Assembly: GCF_002993885.1 (NCBI RefSeq)
Contig: NZ_CM009578.1
Coordinates: 3,987,569 to 4,051,568 of the forward strand
Reading direction: 5' to 3'
Source: Sphingopyxis lindanitolerans
GTDB lineage: Bacteria; Pseudomonadota; Alphaproteobacteria; Sphingomonadales; Sphingomonadaceae
DNA length: 64,000 nucleotides
Shown: positions 61,045 to 64,000 of the stretch, piece by piece
Layout of the letters: every line of letters begins with the position of its first letter
How positions within the stretch are numbered: position 1 is the stretch's first letter
Notes under the pieces: generated by a model
What the model saw: the letters and a program-made list of their open reading frames with translations, nothing else
Told to the model about the DNA's origin: nothing
Databases searched by the model: none
Position numbers and translations under genes: made by a program

Positions 61045-61073
61045 TTGACTTCATAAGGCAGCGTTCCTAAACG
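61045..61073 (+). promoter_or_regulatory. Promoter of the atp (F0) operon
   Basis: TTGACT (61045-61050) and TAAACG (61068-61073) are separated by 17 bases, about 90 bases upstream of atpI and after the ydbL terminator. It is inferred from box match, spacing and position. Confidence 0.5.
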
Positions 61074-61092
61074 GGCCGCGCCTTAGGGGTCT

Positions 61093-61114
61093 CCCGAATT
61101 TTCGGGCCTTTTTT
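61093..61114 (+). terminator. Terminator-like hairpin in the atp operon leader
   Basis: A 6-bp stem (CCCGAA 61093-61098 with TTCGGG 61101-61106, 2-base loop) is followed by CC and six T residues (61109-61114). It lies after the predicted atp promoter and before atpI, so transcripts must read through it: a possible attenuator. Its 2-base loop is short, which weakens the call. Confidence 0.55.
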
Positions 61115-61164
61115 CGCGGGCGGAATCGGAGCATTCCGGTTTTGTTTCAGGAGGATGGCGCAAG

Positions 61165-61500
61165 ATGACGGAGAATGGCAGCGATCCGAAACACGCTTCG
61201 GAGGATTCGCGCCTGGTCTCGCTCGAAGAGCGATTGGACCGGGCCGAAGCCGCAGAAGCGAAACGGAGCGGGGTCAAGCCACCCGAAGCCGACGCCAATT
61301 ACCGGCTCGGCAATCGGGTGCTGGCCGAATTGCTGGGCGGTCTGCTTGGCGGAGCGTTGATCGGATGGCTGATCGACCGCTTCGCCGACACGTCTCCCTG
61401 GGGATTGTTGGGGATGCTGGCCCTTGGGGTCGTCGTTGCCTTCAGGAACATCTTTCGGATCGCCAATGCGGCCTCGCGCGGCAGTGGCGGTTCGGAATAG
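61165..61500 (+). CDS. atpI: AtpI/AtpZ-family ATP synthase accessory protein
   Basis: A 111-residue small membrane protein. A charged N-terminus (residues 1-45) precedes two helices (about 53-70 GGLLGGALIGWLIDRF and about 78-95 LLGMLALGVVVAFRNIF). GGAGGA lies about 11 bases before the ATG. AtpI-type proteins help assemble the c-ring. It is first in the F0 operon, 54 bases before atpB. Confidence 0.92.
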   Translation: MTENGSDPKHASEDSRLVSLEERLDRAEAAEAKRSGVKPPEADANYRLGNRVLAELLGGLLGGALIGWLIDRFADTSPWGLLGMLALGVVVAFRNIFRIANAASRGSGGSE

Positions 61501-61554
61501 GTCAGATTCAGCCCGGCGGCGCGAGGCGCCGGGACGCATTTTGGAGTGACGCGC

Positions 61555-62337
61555 GTGTCCGCTGAGGCCGGTAAATTCGACCCGATGCACCAGTTCACCG
61601 TCGAACCGATCGCGAAACTGTTCGCGATCGACGGACGGGAGGTGTGGCTGACCACCAGCGCCGTCTGGATGGCGGCCGCGGCGATCATCCTGTGGCTGTT
61701 CATGCTCGGCGGCATGAAGCGGCAGCTCGTGCCCGGGCGCTGGCAGATGGCGGTCGAGGGCTTCACCGGATTCATCGCGTCGATGATGTCGACGAACATC
61801 GGGTCCGAGGGGCGCAAATATACGCCCTATGTCTTTTCACTCTTCATGTTCATTCTGTTCTGTAACATCCTGGGAATGGTGCCTTTTGCGCTCGGCGGTC
61901 TGCACCCGCTGACGGTCACGAGCCACTTCACCATCACCGGCGTGCTCGCGGTCCTGTCGTTCGCGATCGTACTCGTCGTCGGCTTCTGGCGTCATGGCCT
62001 GCACTTCTTTTCGCTCTTCGTGCCGCAGGGCACCCCGTGGCCCATGATCCCGTTCATCGCGCCGATCGAGTTCGTGTCGTTCATGGTGCGGCCGTTCAGC
62101 CTCGGCCTGCGACTGTTCGTCGCGATGACCGCGGGGCATGTGCTGCTCGAGGTGTTTGCCAACTTCATCGTCCAAAGCTCGGACGCCGGCGTCGCGATCG
62201 GCCTGCCGGTCGGCCTGGCCAGCCTGGCGCTGATGATCGGCATCAGCGCGCTCGAACTGCTCGTCGCGGCGATCCAGGCCTATGTTTTCGCTCTGTTGAC
62301 CTCGCTTTATATCAACGACGCGGTCAACCTTCACTAA
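61555..62337 (+). CDS. atpB: ATP synthase F0 subunit a
   Basis: A 260-residue membrane subunit forming the proton half-channels. It begins SAEAGKFDPMHQFTVEPI; about six helices follow. The essential Arg lies in PFSLGLRLFVAMTAGH (about residue 180), with the later conserved AIQAYVFALLTSLYIND. The start is taken as GTG 61555, 8 bases after GGAG; GTG 61546 is possible. It is followed by atpE after 39 bases. Confidence 0.97.
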   Translation: MSAEAGKFDPMHQFTVEPIAKLFAIDGREVWLTTSAVWMAAAAIILWLFMLGGMKRQLVPGRWQMAVEGFTGFIASMMSTNIGSEGRKYTPYVFSLFMFILFCNILGMVPFALGGLHPLTVTSHFTITGVLAVLSFAIVLVVGFWRHGLHFFSLFVPQGTPWPMIPFIAPIEFVSFMVRPFSLGLRLFVAMTAGHVLLEVFANFIVQSSDAGVAIGLPVGLASLALMIGISALELLVAAIQAYVFALLTSLYINDAVNLH

Positions 62338-62376
62338 TCGTTTCAATCCAGACACTTATAACAAGGAGTTAATTTC

Positions 62377-62607
62377 ATGGACGCACAAGCAGCGACGCTC
62401 ATCGGTGCCGGTCTCGCCGCGATCGGCGCCGGCATGGCCGCGATCGGCGTGGGCAATGTTTTCGGTAGCTTCCTGGAAAGCGCCCTGCGCAATCCGGCAG
62501 CCGCCGACGGCCAGCAGGGCCGCCTGTTCATCGGCTTCGCCGCCGCCGAACTTCTTGGCCTGCTGTCGTTCCTGATCGCCATCCTTCTCTATCTGAAGGC
62601 GGCCTGA
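62377..62607 (+). CDS. atpE: ATP synthase F0 subunit c
   Basis: A 76-residue two-helix proteolipid that forms the rotor ring. The proton-binding Glu58 sits in [12 protein letters not shown], and the polar loop has [13 protein letters not shown]. The first helix carries the small-residue pattern [18 protein letters not shown] lies 9 bases before the ATG, the strongest ribosome-binding site in the operon, which fits the high copy number of this subunit. The pattern is of the H+ type; no Na+-binding signature is apparent. Confidence 0.98.
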   Translation: MDAQAATLIGAGLAAIGAGMAAIGVGNVFGSFLESALRNPAAADGQQGRLFIGFAAAELLGLLSFLIAILLYLKAA

Positions 62608-62701
62608 CACCGGCGCCGAGCGCGTCCGGCCCTAACCGGATGCGCTCGGCCGCCTGGACCTCCGGGCGCGCATCGGTTTGTCGTCAATCGGAAGAAGAAG
62701 A

Positions 62702-63199
62702 ATGCCACAGATCAACCAGCTGGCGGAAAATTGGTATCTCGCCTCGCAGCTCTTCTGGCTCGCACTGATTTTTGGCGCGGTCTTCGTGGTGGTCGGTCTC
62801 GGCATGTATCCGAAGATCGAGGCCACGGTCGATGCGCGGGACCGCAAGGTTGCCGACGACCTCGCGGCCGCCAAGGCGGCGCATGCGTCGGCCGACGATC
62901 TGGAAGGCCAGTATCGCCAGCAGAGCGACGCCGCGCGCGTCGCGGCGCAGAGGGCGGTGCAGGACGCGAAGGACAAGGCCGCGCGTGACGCCGAAAAGCG
63001 TCTCGCCAAGGTCGATGTCGAGCTTTCCGACAAGATGACGGCCGCCGAGGCCGACATCGCGGCGGCGCGTAAATCGGCGATGGCTGAAATCGAGTCGGTT
63101 GCGGCCGAAGCCTCCGCCGATCTGGTCGCCAAGCTGTCGGGTGTGACGGTCGCGGCGGCGGATGCCAAGGCTGCGGTGAAGGCGGTGCTCCATGGTTGA
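62702..63199 (+). CDS. ATP synthase F0 subunit b'
   Basis: A 165-residue peripheral-stalk subunit, the b' variant found with b in alphaproteobacteria and phototrophs. One N-terminal helix (about 14-35, LFWLALIFGAVFVVVGLGMY) is followed by a long Ala/Lys/Glu coiled coil (about 40-150, KVADDLAAAKAAHASADDLE). ATG 62702 follows GGAAGAAGA. The last 8 bases overlap the next gene (subunit b). The pair b'/b forms a heterodimeric stalk, in contrast to the b2 homodimer of E. coli. Confidence 0.94.
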   Translation: MPQINQLAENWYLASQLFWLALIFGAVFVVVGLGMYPKIEATVDARDRKVADDLAAAKAAHASADDLEGQYRQQSDAARVAAQRAVQDAKDKAARDAEKRLAKVDVELSDKMTAAEADIAAARKSAMAEIESVAAEASADLVAKLSGVTVAAADAKAAVKAVLHG

Positions 63200-63725
63200 A
63201 CTGATCCTGTCCGAAGCGGCGCACGGCGCCGAACCCGCGGGCGCGCTCTGGTCCTCGCCGAGCTGGTGGGTCGCGCTCGCGATGACGATCTTCTTCGCAG
63301 TGCTGATCTGGAAAAAGGCCCCCGCCGCGATCGGCGCGATGCTCGACGGCAAGATCGCCGCGATCGCGAAGCAGCTTAGCGAAGCCGAACGGCTTCGGCT
63401 CGACGCCGAATCGCTCAAGGCGGAATATGAGGCCAAGCTCGCCCGCGCGGCGAAAGAGGCCGACGAGATGCGCGCGCGCGCCGAAACCGAGGCCGAAGCG
63501 CTGGTCGCCAAGGCAAAGGCCGACGCCACCGCGCTGATCGGGCGCCGCAAGCGGATGGCCGAAGACCGCATTGCCGCGGCCGAAGCCCATGCCCTCGCCG
63601 AAGTCCGCGCCGCCGCCACCAAGGCGGCGACCGAGGCCGCGGCGAAGCTGATCGCCGACAAGCATGACGCCAAGGCCGACAAGACGCTGGTCGATCAGGC
63701 CATCGCGGCGGTCGCCAAGGGCTGA
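63192..63725 (+). CDS. atpF: ATP synthase F0 subunit b
   Basis: A 177-residue peripheral-stalk subunit with one N-terminal helix (about 25-42, WWVALAMTIFFAVLIWKK) and a long coiled coil with a right-handed-type Ala-rich repeat (about 55-165). It starts within the last codons of b' (8-base overlap), so it is translationally coupled. It is the last gene of the F0 operon in the window; an intrinsic terminator follows, so the F1 genes must lie elsewhere, a split common in alphaproteobacteria. Confidence 0.95.
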   Translation: MVELILSEAAHGAEPAGALWSSPSWWVALAMTIFFAVLIWKKAPAAIGAMLDGKIAAIAKQLSEAERLRLDAESLKAEYEAKLARAAKEADEMRARAETEAEALVAKAKADATALIGRRKRMAEDRIAAAEAHALAEVRAAATKAATEAAAKLIADKHDAKADKTLVDQAIAAVAKG

Positions 63726-63750
63726 CCCTTCGGACTTTGCCGAAACAAGG

Positions 63751-63776
63751 CGCCCGCGGATTTCCGCGGGCGTTTT
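63751..63776 (+). terminator. Rho-independent terminator of the atp F0 operon
   Basis: A perfect 9-bp stem (63751-63759 with 63764-63772) with a 4-base loop and four T residues (63773-63776) lies 25 bases after the subunit b stop. Confidence 0.85.
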
Positions 63777-63822
63777 GCTGTCGGGGGTGCCGTGGTGGGG
63801 TGAAAGGCGACACCGCTTCCCC

Positions 63823-63901
63823 GTCGCCCCGGACGTGATCCGGGGGCCCGCTTGGGCCGATACGGCGGGAAAGCGGGATTCCGGGTCAAGCCCGGGATGA
63901 T
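63823..63901. repeat. Inverted repeat, family G
   Basis: CCCGGACGTGATCCGGGGGC at the left and CGGGATTCCGGGTCAAGCCC with GGGATGATGA at the right form nested, partly complementary arms (CCCGCTT near 63848 with AAGCGGG near 63874). It is another interspersed palindrome type. Beyond it, to 64000, no gene is supported. Confidence 0.6.
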
Positions 63902-64000
63902 GAGTTGAAAGACGGCATCCCACCCCAAAACGGGCTTCGGCCGCCGTTCAATATTGGATCATAATCCGCCGGGCGAGGGCTGGGGACAGGCTGTGCGCAA

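Overview
The window is a high-GC chromosomal stretch of an alphaproteobacterium, most likely a sphingomonad (Sphingomonadaceae, Sphingopyxis-like). This rests on the ATP-synthase gene order atpI-atpB-atpE-b'-b, the chain lapA-pyrF-trpF-trpB-trpA-accD-folC, and the UrcA, SapC, DUF4893 and SdhAF4-type proteins. Many secreted peptidases and hairpin repeats of the kind common in sphingomonad intergenic DNA also fit. Genus assignment is inference. No phage, integrase, transposase, rRNA operon or CRISPR array is visible. One tRNA gene, tRNA-Ala(CGC), is present.

Layout. 1-16155: a truncated M13 peptidase, small exported proteins, a LytS/LytR-type two-component system, a MATE efflux pump coupled to valS, a secreted S9 peptidase, an exported amidohydrolase overlapping a YpfJ-type zinc metallopeptidase, a patatin-like phospholipase and 3-hydroxybutyrate dehydrogenase. 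16156-24898: a DUF4893 lipoprotein, an M20 amidohydrolase, a small unknown gene, an operon of an RBBP9-like hydrolase, cysK and a SleB-type cell-wall hydrolase, an MFS transporter and a DUF885 lipoprotein. 24952-27872: a two-gene cassette joining a TIR-TM-SH3-YARHG protein to a TPR/SLOG-like/class III cyclase protein. This is the most unusual locus in the window. 27861-35677: rsmB, a small SdhAF4-like gene, cytochrome b561, SapC, an FAD-linked dehydrogenase, an unknown exported protein, a DEAD-box helicase and an NADP-dependent oxidoreductase. 35771-43527: tRNA-Ala, two tail-to-tail 2-oxoglutarate-oxygenase-like genes, a DUF4349 lipoprotein, a UvrD-type helicase with a DUF2520 Rossmann protein, and an MHS-family transporter. 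43538-48313: rsmD, an RluB-type pseudouridine synthase, an orphan receiver, an AmpG-like transporter and folC. 48447-54658: accD-trpA-trpB-trpF-pyrF-lapA and purB. 54852-64000: two sister exported proteins (one with EF-hands), a GreA/Rnk-like protein, radC, the YdbH-YnbE-YdbL envelope trio and the F0 part of the ATP synthase.

How the genes work together. Many neighbours overlap by 1 to 28 bases (valS/MATE, hydrolase/cysK, TIR/cyclase, rluB/rsmD, trpA/accD, trpB/trpF, lapA/pyrF, ydbH/ynbE, b'/b, YpfJ/amidohydrolase), so translational coupling is a recurring style here. Five tail-to-tail junctions carry a hairpin at or over the stop codons, which looks like compact bidirectional termination. 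Several families of long inverted repeats sit in intergenic gaps, three of them inside the trp/acc/fol cluster. The best candidate for an undescribed system is 24921-27872. It pairs a membrane-anchored TIR with envelope-facing domains with a cyclase whose substrate-specifying residues look non-canonical, and it is preceded by a doubled 8-bp palindrome.
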